Positions 1-7,988 of a stretch of 14,393 bases of DNA are shown here, one piece after another (the stretch's first letter is position 1; each line of letters begins with the position of its first letter). The notes beneath the pieces were generated by a model. It was not told the DNA's origin. It ran no database searches and saw only the letters and a program-made list of their open reading frames with translations. Origin of the DNA: JAIRNF01 sp031550925. Lineage in GTDB: Bacteria; Bacteroidota; Bacteroidia; Bacteroidales; UBA932. The DNA lies in NCBI GenBank assembly GCA_031550925.1, contig JAVBOE010000011.1, positions 1 through 14,393 of the forward strand. Direction: 5' to 3'. The position numbers were made by a program, and so were the translations under genes.

Positions 1-115
1 AAAATTTATTTTGGTTTTAAGTAGAAAACTTAGGCGTTTGCTGGACTTGCTAATTTTTTAAATCAGTGTCACAAATGTAGTAAGAGTTTTGTTAATGTGC
101 TAATAATGATAAAAA

Positions 116-147
116 AAGAATTCCGAAAACATGTTTTCGGAATTCTT
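116..147 (-). terminator. Rho-independent terminator of the cold-shock gene
   Basis: A perfect 32-nt palindrome (core GAATTCCGAAAAC on the left arm) lies 40 bp past the stop of the minus-strand cold-shock gene. On the minus strand the stem is followed directly by a T run (complement of the A run 111-117). This is the expected layout of an intrinsic terminator for that gene. The plus-strand side has no T run, so it should act mainly in one direction. Confidence 0.85.
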
Positions 148-186
148 CTCTAAGAGATAAAACAACACTTATATTGGTGTATAGCT

Positions 187-387
187 TTATTCCTCGGTTC
201 TAACCTCGATTGCTTGCATTCCTTTTTTGCCTTCAGACAATTCAAAAAAAACTTCTTGTCCTTCTTCTAAAGTACGGAATCCGTTTTTAGCAATACCTGT
301 GTAATGAACAAATACATCATTACCTTCTTCGGTTAAAATAAAGCCAAAGCCCTTGTCTTTATTAAACCATTTTACTTTTCCTTTCAT
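187..387 (-). CDS. Cold-shock domain protein (CspA family)
   Basis: This 66-residue protein is a single cold-shock domain, the usual length for CspA-type proteins. They bind single-stranded RNA and DNA in the cytoplasm and are thought to melt mRNA secondary structure. The N-terminus MKGKVKWFN is typical. RNP1 (KGFGFI, residues 12-17) and RNP2 (VFVHY, residues 25-29) are intact with their nucleic-acid-stacking aromatic residues (W7, F14, F16, F26, H28). The reading frame is open back to position 462, but the extra 25 residues are hydrophobic and foreign to the family, so the ATG at 385-387 is the start. No Shine-Dalgarno is visible. The gene stands alone between a terminator and a divergent gene pair. 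The roughly 280-bp upstream gap leaves room for a long 5' leader, as known for cold-shock genes. Whether this copy is cold-induced cannot be read from sequence. Confidence 0.95.
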   Translation of the reverse strand: MKGKVKWFNKDKGFGFILTEEGNDVFVHYTGIAKNGFRTLEEGQEVFFELSEGKKGMQAIEVRTEE

Positions 388-465
388 GTAAAAAAAATTA
401 GAGATTATTATTAACATAGCAAAGAACAACATTTTTAACGGCTTAAACAAATTTTGGCGCAACTT

Positions 466-496
466 TTTTTGAAGTATTTGAAATTTTCTTCAAAAA
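466..496 (-). promoter_or_regulatory. Possible leader hairpin upstream of the cold-shock gene
   Basis: Complementary arms TTTTTGAAG and CTTCAAAAA (9 bp) flank a 13-nt loop, about 80 nt upstream of the cold-shock ATG. If the transcript starts farther upstream, this would be a hairpin in the mRNA leader, where cold-shock genes often carry temperature-sensitive structure. The arms are AT-rich and could arise by chance. I found no clean TAnnTTTG box for this gene in the interval 388-667. Confidence 0.25.
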
Positions 497-667
497 TGTT
501 GGTTATTGCGACTTGAAAATCGAAAACTAACTATTTTTCTGTAATTTAGTGAGATGTGTTTACAGGGTGTTCTATTCTAAAAAGAATGGATTTTTACTAA
601 AAAATTTATCATACATTTATGGATTTGTTAAGTTAAGGACATCTATCTATATTGTAAAGTAAATGAT

Positions 668-1474
668 ATGATGAGAGTATTTACTAAAAACATATTGCTA
701 CTAGCACTAGCCATCATGTGTATTTCTATTGTAAAAGCACAAGAGCCGATAACCATTAAGGTAAGCTATAGAGGAGAGCGATCTCAGGTTTCTAAAGAAC
801 TTGCCAGTGCCGTATTTATAAATGAGCAAGGAAAAATAGCTGTGCCTGATCGGACACAAAGCTCTGTTTATACTATGAATGTTGCCGAGAAGTATATACC
901 TCAAATTATACTGCCTGTAATCCAAGTCTTTTTTGTAAATAATGCAGGCATTGTTTCGCCACACTTTAGCAAAGGAGATACCCTAACGCTGGATGTTTAC
1001 CCGTTTAGAAACGGTATATTCTACTGTAAAAGCTATACTCTGCAAAATGAATCGCAGGTACGAGCAATGCAGCAGTACAATAGTATAGAAAAAGATATTA
1101 TCGGCTTTTTGGAACATGCGGAACAAGGAGACACACTTAAGCAGCCAATGGTGTTAGTAGATAGCAGATATACTCCACTGCTTATAAAAAACTTATCGAA
1201 CAATAATGAGGTTTTTATTGAACAAATTATGCATGGTGATGGTGTAAAGTACACCAAATTCTTAGGGATAGTGATAAAAAAGGAAAGGGTTGGATATACA
1301 GTAATTGATTATCAGAATATGCGCATGTCTGATTTTGCAAGAGCTAGGCTTAAGGAAATCTTTCGTCCTATTTATTGGAGTTTCGATTTTCCTGATGCTA
1401 AAGCTTCGGCTGAAGAATGGCAAGTGTGGTTTGATAAGCTTCTAAACCCTACTAGCTATATAATTGCCAATTAA
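668..1474 (+). CDS. Secreted protein of unknown function
   Basis: I do not recognise the family of this 268-residue protein. It starts with a clear signal peptide: basic MMRVFTKN, a hydrophobic stretch (residues 9-22) and a likely signal peptidase I site after VKA (residue 24), so it is probably exported to the periplasm or beyond. There is a cysteine at residue 18 but no good lipobox. The mature part is mixed hydrophobic and polar with no further membrane segment and no metal-binding or catalytic motif I can name. A second ATG follows at 671, so the start could be one codon later. The next gene begins 16 bp after its stop on the same strand, so the two are probably co-transcribed. Because that neighbour resembles immunity proteins, a link to a toxin-immunity locus is possible, but nothing in this protein identifies it as a toxin. 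A 205-bp gap precedes it, divergent from the cold-shock gene. Confidence 0.7.
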   Translation: MMRVFTKNILLLALAIMCISIVKAQEPITIKVSYRGERSQVSKELASAVFINEQGKIAVPDRTQSSVYTMNVAEKYIPQIILPVIQVFFVNNAGIVSPHFSKGDTLTLDVYPFRNGIFYCKSYTLQNESQVRAMQQYNSIEKDIIGFLEHAEQGDTLKQPMVLVDSRYTPLLIKNLSNNNEVFIEQIMHGDGVKYTKFLGIVIKKERVGYTVIDYQNMRMSDFARARLKEIFRPIYWSFDFPDAKASAEEWQVWFDKLLNPTSYIIAN

Positions 1475-1490
1475 CTTACCAATAAACGAT

Positions 1491-2573
1491 ATGGAAATAC
1501 TTAACAAGCTAATAAAGGCAGTAAACAGTAACTCTTCAGGGCATTTACCTCTTAAGCATAGGGTTGCGCTGATGAAAGAATTAAACAATAGCAAGCTAAC
1601 AAACAAGCTGTACTTTGAGTGCGCCAAAAAAGTCTTTCCGATTTGGGAAGAAGAATATGAAGGTAGTACTCCTGTGTACGAAATATTGCAGAAGGCTTAT
1701 GCTTACCTCTACAGCCGCAAAGGCAAAAAAGCCGACTTCTTAAAGTTAGCCAACGATCAGAAAAACCATTTGGAAAGCATTGATGGCAGCGTGGGAGCAG
1801 CAGGGCTTGCAGCCCTATACCTTTGTTATTGCATTTGTACAGATACCAAGCCTGTTGAAGGCTACAATGGCAAAGATGACGACAACGCCTTTGACTACGA
1901 AGATTGGGCTCCCGACTACTATGCTTCGATGGCATACTCGGGCGCACCCGCTTTCTTTGGAGAGGGTAGCATTGAAAGACGCAAGGAGTTTTGGCTTTGG
2001 TTTATTGATACTGCAGAAGCCTTGATAGCTAATCCTCAGAAGCCTGTTATTACGCTGGAGGAAAAGCAAAATGCACCTCAGCAACAAGAACAGATTAGCA
2101 GAACGCAATCTTATGAAGATGGCGAAAATATGGGATTGATACAGGAAACCATTCAAATGACTATTGATTTTCTAAAAGAGAAGAATCAAACATATGAAGC
2201 ATTTAGGCTAGAGTCTCGATGTATGAGTTTGGGAACTATCTCTCGTATCTATCTTATAAACAATGGTAAAGAAGAAAAATTAATTTTATCCGTTCTTGAT
2301 TGGTTTGGATTTACTCCAGCAAGAGTTTTATATAAAGTAAAAGATAATATGTATCAACAGGCTCCTGAAGAAGGAGCGTGGCTAAATAGCAGCTTAACTG
2401 TTGACCAACAAGGTAATTTCACTCTAGAGGTAAACTACGACGACAGAGATCGTCTATATGATGCAGATGCTGAAAAAGTGCTACCATATGAATTCGAAGA
2501 ATATCCAAGAAGAAAAGAGTACACCCCAAAGTGGCTGCAAGCTGTACTTGGTAAGAAAGCTAAATACTTGTAG
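1491..2573 (+). CDS. Putative double-domain immunity protein (Imm5-like plus YezG/DUF600-like)
   Basis: This 360-residue protein has no signal peptide and should be cytoplasmic. Residues about 20-180 are mostly helical. They show a pattern I associate with the Imm5 immunity family: a cysteine-containing helix followed by a FP..E segment (residues 44-54), an A-rich helix (AAGLAALY, 103-110) and a W/F-rich helix (161-175). A Q/E-rich linker (about 185-212) follows. Residues about 214-350 resemble the YezG/DUF600 immunity fold, with a tryptophan, then a beta hairpin with a G-N-F turn, then an acidic Y-D-D stretch (residues 297-318). Both families are known partners of polymorphic toxins, so the inferred role is neutralising incoming or sibling toxins. 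No matching toxin is visible nearby. The frame is open from an ATG at 1464 inside the preceding gene, but the ATG at 1491 gives the natural N-terminus. The family assignment is by eye and tentative. Confidence 0.55.
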   Translation: MEILNKLIKAVNSNSSGHLPLKHRVALMKELNNSKLTNKLYFECAKKVFPIWEEEYEGSTPVYEILQKAYAYLYSRKGKKADFLKLANDQKNHLESIDGSVGAAGLAALYLCYCICTDTKPVEGYNGKDDDNAFDYEDWAPDYYASMAYSGAPAFFGEGSIERRKEFWLWFIDTAEALIANPQKPVITLEEKQNAPQQQEQISRTQSYEDGENMGLIQETIQMTIDFLKEKNQTYEAFRLESRCMSLGTISRIYLINNGKEEKLILSVLDWFGFTPARVLYKVKDNMYQQAPEEGAWLNSSLTVDQQGNFTLEVNYDDRDRLYDADAEKVLPYEFEEYPRRKEYTPKWLQAVLGKKAKYL

Positions 2574-2590
2574 AAGCAACTGTTTAAAAT

Positions 2591-2628
2591 ATTGAAGGGA
2601 ATTACTAAACTTAGTAATTCCCTTCAAT
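2591..2628. terminator. Shared terminator between convergent genes
   Basis: An 18-bp perfect stem (left arm beginning ATTGAAGGGAATTAC, right arm its complement) with a 2-nt formal loop, which in practice opens to 4 nt or more, sits in the 71-bp gap between the plus-strand immunity-like gene and the minus-strand Tricorn-like gene. Neither side has a long T run. The minus-strand side reads TATTTTAAA and the plus side TTGTCATATTCT. Its position suggests it terminates both transcripts. Confidence 0.75.
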
Positions 2629-2644
2629 TGTCATATTCTAAAAG

Positions 2645-5600
2645 TTACTTCCCCGATTTATTTGGTCCTGAGGGGATAGGAGGAACAGGTTTTCTGTCTT
2701 TCAAGTCTTTCATAATTTCTTCGATAGCACGGTTAAGCTGTTCATCATCGCCCTTCCATTCTTTGTGCGGGTCGTTATCAACCATGATGTCCGGATCAAC
2801 GCCTTCGCCTTCTACAATCCATTCTCCTGTATCGATAGAATAAGAGGTGAAGAATGGAACGCGTAAGTCGGCACCATCAATAAATGGTAGCGAGTTGCTG
2901 ATACCTACAATACCACCCCATGTGCGCGTACCGATTACCTTACCTAAGCCTAACTTCTTGAATCCGTAGGCAAACAAATCGCCATCAGACATAGAGTACT
3001 TGTCGATAATTGCAACCATTGGTCCAACAAGTGCTTTGGTAGGAACAATACTAGGATGATCGACTCCACTATACATTGACGCGCGGTAAGGCACGCGAGC
3101 CAAGCGTTCTAAGATAATAGGCGAAACGTTTCCTCCACCATTACTTCTATCATCAACGATAAGGGCCTCTTTATCCAGCTGAGAGTAGAACAGCTTGGTA
3201 AACTCATTCATTCCCGGAGTACCCATGTCCGGAATATGGATGTAACCCACGCGTCCGTTGGTAGCTTTTTCTACCTTACGAATATTGTCTTGTACCCAGT
3301 TATAGTAGTAAAGCGGATTTTCGTCGGCAATAGGGGTTACAACAACCTTTCTTCCGCTAGCGCTAGCGCTAAAGTTAATGGTTAGCTCTGTTTTGACGTC
3401 TGCTTTTCCGGTAAGAAGGCTATAGATATCTTTTACCGTATTTGTTTGCGTACCATTTACAGCTGTAATATACTCGCCTTCTTTAATGTTGAGACCAATC
3501 TCTGTAAGTGGAGAACGTAATGATTGGCTCCAATTCTCGCCAGACAGGATTTTATCAATACGGAAATAACCGGACTTATCTCGGCTTAGCTCAGCACCAA
3601 GTAAACCTGTTTGTATGCGCTTAGGCTTGGGCATTTCGCCGCTATTAACATAGGCGTGTCCTATATTCAGCTCACCAATCATTTCGCCAATAATGTAGGT
3701 AAGATCGGCACGATGGTTTACGTATGGAAGAAGAACTTCGTATTTTTTACGCATAGCATTCCAGTCAACACCATGCATGTTCGAAACGTAGAAACCATCG
3801 CGGTAATGTCTCCAGCTTTCGTGGAAAATCTGATCCCATTCTTCGTGATAGTTTACCCAAACTTGCATATCGTCTAAATTAACAGGTTTATCGAGAGTAG
3901 GCTTCGAGTTAGGCGTGTCTATTATATACACATTACCTCTTTGCATAACAATCATCTTCTTACCATTGGTAGATAATCCGAAGCGTAGCCCATCACCTAA
4001 ATCTGTTTCCTTTTTAGCCTTTAGATCGTACATTTTTGCAGACATACCGCTTGTGTAATAAACTTTATCATTTACTGATTGTATGCCAAAATAGTTACCT
4101 ACCGCTACAGGTAATGATTCTATACGATTTTGGATACCGTCAATATCAATCTTTACATCTTTAGTGCTTGTGGCTGCATCCGGTTTTTTAGCGTCTGCCG
4201 GTTTACTGTCATCATCTGTTTTTACCTGATCGTCAATGTCGGCAAACGGAGATTGGGTATCTTTAGATAAAATGGCAAAGTATGGCTTATCCATAGTTGT
4301 GTAAATCACATTCCATTCGTTGCGCGCATATATCGGATTAAAATCTCGAGACGAAACAAAGAATAAGTACTTACCATCTATAGAGAATTGGGGTGAGCGA
4401 GACGAGTACCACTTATCGGTTACAGGATAGTGCTTGTTTTGTTCTACATTGTATAGATACACTACACTCATTTCATTCGATTCGGATTGTGAGTATGCAA
4501 GCCATTTAGAATCGGGCGACCAAGAGTAAGAAACACCTCTACTATATTCGGTATGAACAATGAGCGTTCGTTTTTTCGTTGCGATATCTACGGTATATAG
4601 GTTAGCTTTACGATCTGAGTAAGCAATTTTTTTACTATCGGGCGACCACTCAAAACCACCAATATATGTATCGTTATCTTTAGTCAGCTGTATGGCTTTT
4701 TCGCTACCATCCGGCACTTGAATGTATAGTTCGGTTTCGCCTGTAGCATCAGAGATGTATGCAATCCATTTGCCATCGGGCGACCAGTCTGCTCCACGTT
4801 CATGCACTCCCGAAGTTGCTGTAAGGTTACGGGTTACACCTTCTTTTACAGGTACGTTATAAACATCGCCACGAGCATTTATTGCTAAACGCTCGCCATT
4901 AGGAGACATTGAAGCATTAGACAGCATCTTTGAAACGGTTTTATACTCGTCTCTGCTATAAATATTGTCGCTTGCAAGATATACGGTTACTTTTTCTGCT
5001 TTACGATTACCTTTAGCATCGAACTTATAGATATAACCTCCATTTTCAAATACGATATAATTGCCATTGCAGGTAGGGAATTTAATATCATAGTCGGTAA
5101 AGTTGGTAACCTTTTCTGTTTGCTTGGTTTTGATGTTGTAAGAGAAAAGGTTCATTGTTCTATCTCTGTCTGAAATGTAGAACACCTCGTCTCCAATCCA
5201 CATTGGTAAGATATTCTGAGCCTTATTGTTGGTTATGTTGCTAGTTTGATGTGTGTTGAAATCATGAATCCATACATCATCAGCCATGCCGCCTGCATAG
5301 TATTTCCAAGTACGGAACTCACGGAAAACGCGGTTATAAGCCAGCTGTTTTCCATCGGGAGAGTATGAATTGAAACCTCCTTCGGGAAGAGGCAGCTGTT
5401 CTGACAACCCACCTTCTGCCGGAACTTTAAACATTAGGCGACGGAAACCTACAGCATGTTGTTTAGAGGTGTAGGTAATGTACTTACCATCCGGCGACCA
5501 TCCGGTTACAATGTTGTTTGGGCCTTGGCGATCTGATACATCATCGCGCGTAAATGTTGCCGTATAAGTTATACGTTTTGGAACGCCACCTGTAGCAGGC

Positions 5601-5872
5601 ATAGTATAGACTTCGGTATTACCGTCGTATTGAGCGGTAAATGCAATAGTTTTGCCATCGGGAGAGAAATGCGAAAACATTTCAAAGCCAATGTCGGACG
5701 TTAGCTTACGAGCCATGCCACCATTAATAGGCGCGGTGTACAAATCGCCTGCATAAGTAAACGAAATGTCTGTTCCGTTAGTTGACGGAAACCTGAGTAA
5801 ACGGGCTTCTCCTTGTGAATATCCGATATAGGATAGAAAAAGAAGTCCGACAAGAATGATGATTTTTTTCAT
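2645..5872 (-). CDS. Secreted Tricorn-like protease (peptidase family S41)
   Basis: This 1075-residue protein matches the Tricorn layout and length. A signal peptide (residues 1-19, cleavage near GYSQ) exports it, unlike the cytosolic archaeal enzyme. Two beta-propellers follow (about 25-340 and 340-650), marked by repeated SPDGK or SPDSK turns at residues 70, 126, 171, 364, 410 and 452. An acidic, lysine-rich linker (about 541-575) lies between late propeller blades. Next come the mixed core domain, a PDZ domain (about 750-850) and the C-terminal S41 catalytic domain. The catalytic serine is S962 in SMSDGD, the histidine H739 in GELNIGHAYV and the glutamate most likely E1021 before GEGVDPD. 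The position of the accessory serine before the histidine in archaeal Tricorn is glycine here (G738). Its likely role is degrading oligopeptides or misfolded proteins in the envelope. It is probably monocistronic, with its own -7 box and terminator. Confidence 0.9.
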   Translation of the reverse strand: MKKIIILVGLLFLSYIGYSQGEARLLRFPSTNGTDISFTYAGDLYTAPINGGMARKLTSDIGFEMFSHFSPDGKTIAFTAQYDGNTEVYTMPATGGVPKRITYTATFTRDDVSDRQGPNNIVTGWSPDGKYITYTSKQHAVGFRRLMFKVPAEGGLSEQLPLPEGGFNSYSPDGKQLAYNRVFREFRTWKYYAGGMADDVWIHDFNTHQTSNITNNKAQNILPMWIGDEVFYISDRDRTMNLFSYNIKTKQTEKVTNFTDYDIKFPTCNGNYIVFENGGYIYKFDAKGNRKAEKVTVYLASDNIYSRDEYKTVSKMLSNASMSPNGERLAINARGDVYNVPVKEGVTRNLTATSGVHERGADWSPDGKWIAYISDATGETELYIQVPDGSEKAIQLTKDNDTYIGGFEWSPDSKKIAYSDRKANLYTVDIATKKRTLIVHTEYSRGVSYSWSPDSKWLAYSQSESNEMSVVYLYNVEQNKHYPVTDKWYSSRSPQFSIDGKYLFFVSSRDFNPIYARNEWNVIYTTMDKPYFAILSKDTQSPFADIDDQVKTDDDSKPADAKKPDAATSTKDVKIDIDGIQNRIESLPVAVGNYFGIQSVNDKVYYTSGMSAKMYDLKAKKETDLGDGLRFGLSTNGKKMIVMQRGNVYIIDTPNSKPTLDKPVNLDDMQVWVNYHEEWDQIFHESWRHYRDGFYVSNMHGVDWNAMRKKYEVLLPYVNHRADLTYIIGEMIGELNIGHAYVNSGEMPKPKRIQTGLLGAELSRDKSGYFRIDKILSGENWSQSLRSPLTEIGLNIKEGEYITAVNGTQTNTVKDIYSLLTGKADVKTELTINFSASASGRKVVVTPIADENPLYYYNWVQDNIRKVEKATNGRVGYIHIPDMGTPGMNEFTKLFYSQLDKEALIVDDRSNGGGNVSPIILERLARVPYRASMYSGVDHPSIVPTKALVGPMVAIIDKYSMSDGDLFAYGFKKLGLGKVIGTRTWGGIVGISNSLPFIDGADLRVPFFTSYSIDTGEWIVEGEGVDPDIMVDNDPHKEWKGDDEQLNRAIEEIMKDLKDRKPVPPIPSGPNKSGK

Positions 5873-5917
5873 ATTGATTGTTTTGGTGAATTATTACTTT
5901 AGAGTATAGATAGCTTA

Positions 5918-5925
5918 CAAAGTTA
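5918..5925 (-). promoter_or_regulatory. Candidate -7 promoter box for the Tricorn-like gene
   Basis: The minus-strand octamer TAACTTTG matches the Bacteroidota -7 consensus TAnnTTTG exactly. It lies 45 bp upstream of the ATG and would give a leader of about 40 nt. No good TTG element is present at the expected -33 distance, so the call rests on the -7 match and position alone. Confidence 0.45.
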
Positions 5926-6050
5926 AAATAATACTTGTGCTTACATTGAGAATCGTTATATTTTTTAAGCAAATACAGATAAAACATGATAACATTATTT
6001 AGACGATGTTATTTATTTGAGGTTTAAGATAAATTTCATGTTGTAAAAAA

Positions 6051-6088
6051 TAAAAATGGACGGGATGAATTCGCCCCGTCCATTTTTA
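6051..6088 (-). terminator. Rho-independent terminator of the beta-lactamase-like gene
   Basis: A 14-bp stem with core ATGGACGGG / CCCGTCCAT and a 10-nt loop lies 20 bp past the stop of the minus-strand beta-lactamase-like gene. On the minus strand it runs into TTTTTATTTTTTAC. The GC-rich core followed by a T tract is a textbook intrinsic terminator. It also isolates the downstream Tricorn-like gene from this transcript. Confidence 0.85.
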
Positions 6089-6107
6089 ATTATAGCATTT
6101 GTAGTGT

Positions 6108-7028
6108 TTAATATTCCATATATTTTTGGATAAGTTCCTCATTTGGCTTCCAACCATAATCCGGTTCATAATAGTTCCATAAAAGGTTTGAGATATCTCT
6201 TATCAGCTGTCTTCCTATACGAACATTTGCATCAACAACCGGTTCGTTATTAGTAGCAACGCAGAAAACATAATCGCCGTGCGGGGCATTAACCAATACC
6301 ACCTCTGCTGTTGATCGGGTTACAAACCCTTGCTTTGATGCTACCTGAACGTATGGTGGAATTTGAGATAGCGATCTGTCGTCCCAGTAAATATTGGTTA
6401 ACATGCGGTACATACGTTCGCTGGCAGCGGGACTTACGGCTTTGCCGTCACGAATTAGGGTAAGTAAGCGAGCCATCTCACGAGGGGTTAGCTGTCCCCA
6501 ACCGTATTTTTCTCTGTCTCCGTCTCTACCAGGTGTACGAGAATTTACTCTTGTGTCTTTAAAACCATTATCGGCAAGCCATTGGTTAATGGCTGCACCA
6601 CCTCCTGCCAATGCTTGACACCATAAGCTGGCTGTGTTATCGCTGGTGCTTTCCATTAGTAAGATTACTTTTCCTAAAGCAATTCCACTGCTGTCTTTTA
6701 AGCAACCAACAATGTCGTATTTAGAGTAGAAGAGAGAATCGCGATAGGTTAGCGTTGTTTTATACTCCAGCTCCCCCTTATTAATTGCATTAAACAAACC
6801 GCACATAATAGGAATTTTTACCACGCTGGCCGTAGGGTATAGCGTATCGGCGTTGATCTCAACTTTTGTGTTCTTCTTTAGGTGTTGAACATAAACACCT
6901 ACTTCTTCAAGTCCCGATTGTTTAATCAGTGCCTGTATTTTATTAGCGAGCTCTTGGTCCACTGTCTGAGCCTTTACTGTTAAGCAAGACAGTAAGCATA
7001 GGATGGTGTAAAAAAAGATTTTTTTCAT
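6108..7028 (-). CDS. Class A beta-lactamase-like serine hydrolase
   Basis: This 306-residue protein has a signal peptide (cleavage near VKA-Q, residues 18-21) and the penicillin-interacting fold. Visible motifs are S68-V-V-K71 (nucleophile and general base lysine), S129-D130-N131, and K232-Q233-G234 in place of K-T/S-G. Their spacing is that of class A enzymes. The region matching the omega loop (about 158-180) lacks an ExxLN motif. By hand alignment on the shared V/L-N (residues 161-162), the position of the deacylating Glu166 is Asp158. It could therefore be a weak beta-lactamase, a slow-turnover penicillin-binding hydrolase or an unrelated periplasmic esterase or peptidase. I would not infer resistance from it. 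It lies 26 bp downstream of the broken TraB/GumN gene with no terminator between, so the two are probably co-transcribed. It does not look like CfxA or CepA, but that was not tested by alignment. Confidence 0.85.
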   Translation of the reverse strand: MKKIFFYTILCLLSCLTVKAQTVDQELANKIQALIKQSGLEEVGVYVQHLKKNTKVEINADTLYPTASVVKIPIMCGLFNAINKGELEYKTTLTYRDSLFYSKYDIVGCLKDSSGIALGKVILLMESTSDNTASLWCQALAGGGAAINQWLADNGFKDTRVNSRTPGRDGDREKYGWGQLTPREMARLLTLIRDGKAVSPAASERMYRMLTNIYWDDRSLSQIPPYVQVASKQGFVTRSTAEVVLVNAPHGDYVFCVATNNEPVVDANVRIGRQLIRDISNLLWNYYEPDYGWKPNEELIQKYMEY

Positions 7029-7054
7029 AGTTTAGGTTTTAGGTTAGAATAGTA

Positions 7055-7948
7055 TTAATCTGTAATAAAAGTAAACTCAACAGGTGTAAGCGTATAGCCT
7101 TTTTCTTTTAGTAAAAGGATTACTCCTCTTGTATCGTCTAAGTTATTAAGATGTAGCGCACCAATAGCAGCAAAAACGCTGCCGTTTTTGGTAATCAGAT
7201 CGCTAATTCGATTTGCCATATTGATGTTGCGTTTTGTAATCAGCTCATGAGTGAAGAGTGGGCTGGAGTTGCTTTCTTCCAGCTCTTTCTCCAAATTTTA
7301 AAAATTTTGTGTCTTATAAGCATCCCAAAGCTTCTTGATCATCTCTTTCGGATCTTCGGGTTTCATTAACGATTCTTTTAGCATTTCAGCCTGATCTTTC
7401 ATAGGTATGGCATCTACAGCGTCCAGCTGTTCTTCCAATGTCTCTATACCATATACTTTTTTATACCTGATTTTTGCATAGTGATAAAAATCCTGATCTA
7501 TAGATTGGGGCTGATCGTTGATGTTCTCTAAATATATTAACGATGTTGTGAATATGGGTTTTATTCGTTTAACAGCATCGGCTCCCATCATAGCAGGAAC
7601 GGGGAAGCTCATCAGCTTATCAAAAGCTTCTTTGCCCATAAGTACATCCAGCGTATTATCGTCCGTTATCATCATTCGCTTGCTTACCATTGCCTGATCC
7701 ATCTCTTCGGGATTTATTTCCATAGCGTATGCTTGACATTCTTCGAGATATCCGAAAATAGCCTGAGGAAGCTTAAACTCTGTAGTATCGTAAATATGTA
7801 CGGTGCCAAAAAGGTACGATGGGTGTTCGAGACCATTTCCCTCTATCTTCCAAAGTAAAGAATTTTGCGCGTTAAGATTACTGAATGCAAAAATTGTGAT
7901 AATACCTGTAATGCCAATATGTGCTATGTGTTTGGTATGTTTTTTCAT
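7055..7948 (-). pseudogene. TraB/GumN family protein interrupted by an in-frame stop
   Basis: The two halves belong to one TraB/GumN-type protein (related to TIKI metalloproteases). The N-terminal part (216 residues) has a signal peptide (cleavage near LNA-Q, residues 25-28), the first GxxH motif in GTVHI (G48-H51), a conserved E77 and a segment (166-176) with YGIETLEEQ. The TAA at 7298-7300 ends it. The frame continues without a shift: residues 218-297 contain KRN (239-241) and the second GxxH motif in GALHL (G263-H266). Without the stop it would be about 297 residues, normal for the family. The stop is one base change from several sense codons. Because family activity is thought to need both GxxH motifs, the N-terminal product should be inactive. 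The distal part has only a TTG at 7294 or an internal ATG and no signal peptide. Readthrough or a sequencing error is possible. The gene precedes the beta-lactamase-like gene by 26 bp. Confidence 0.8.
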
Positions 7949-7973
7949 TGTTATGTCATTATTTTAATGCTTG

Positions 7974-7981
7974 TAAAGATA
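7974..7981 (-). promoter_or_regulatory. Weak candidate -7 box for the TraB/beta-lactamase unit
   Basis: The minus-strand TATCTTTA differs by one base from TAnnTTTG and lies 25 bp upstream of the TraB ATG. Any -33 element would fall inside the terminator of the preceding gene, and none is seen. The 40 bp between that terminator and the ATG leave little room for a full promoter. Confidence 0.2.
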
Positions 7982-7988
7982 TAAATAA

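Noticed and set aside
388..462. N-terminal extension of the cold-shock protein by 25 hydrophobic residues
   Set aside because: The extension is outside the conserved domain, and the family normally starts at the MKGKVKWF methionine; it is most likely untranslated leader.
574..587. ATTCT-AAAA-AGAAT hairpin in the divergent intergenic region
   Set aside because: The 5-bp AT-rich stem is weak, with no T run or conserved motif; expected by chance in this base composition.
3355..3372. GCTAGC/AGCGCT palindromic run
   Set aside because: It encodes a short Ser-Ala-Ser-Ala run in the Tricorn-like protein; too short and in frame to suggest a separate site.
4500..5510. Repeated 12-base motif near ATCGGGCGACCA at several sites
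   Set aside because: These encode the recurring W-S-P-D turns of beta-propeller blades, so they are protein repeats and not a DNA repeat family or CRISPR.
6108..7028. Acquired antibiotic-resistance gene
   Set aside because: There is no mobile context next to it, the usual deacylating Glu motif is missing, and it sits in what looks like a resident envelope gene set.
7055..7294. Independent small gene starting at TTG 7294
   Set aside because: It is the in-frame C-terminal end of the TraB/GumN protein, with no signal peptide or start context of its own.
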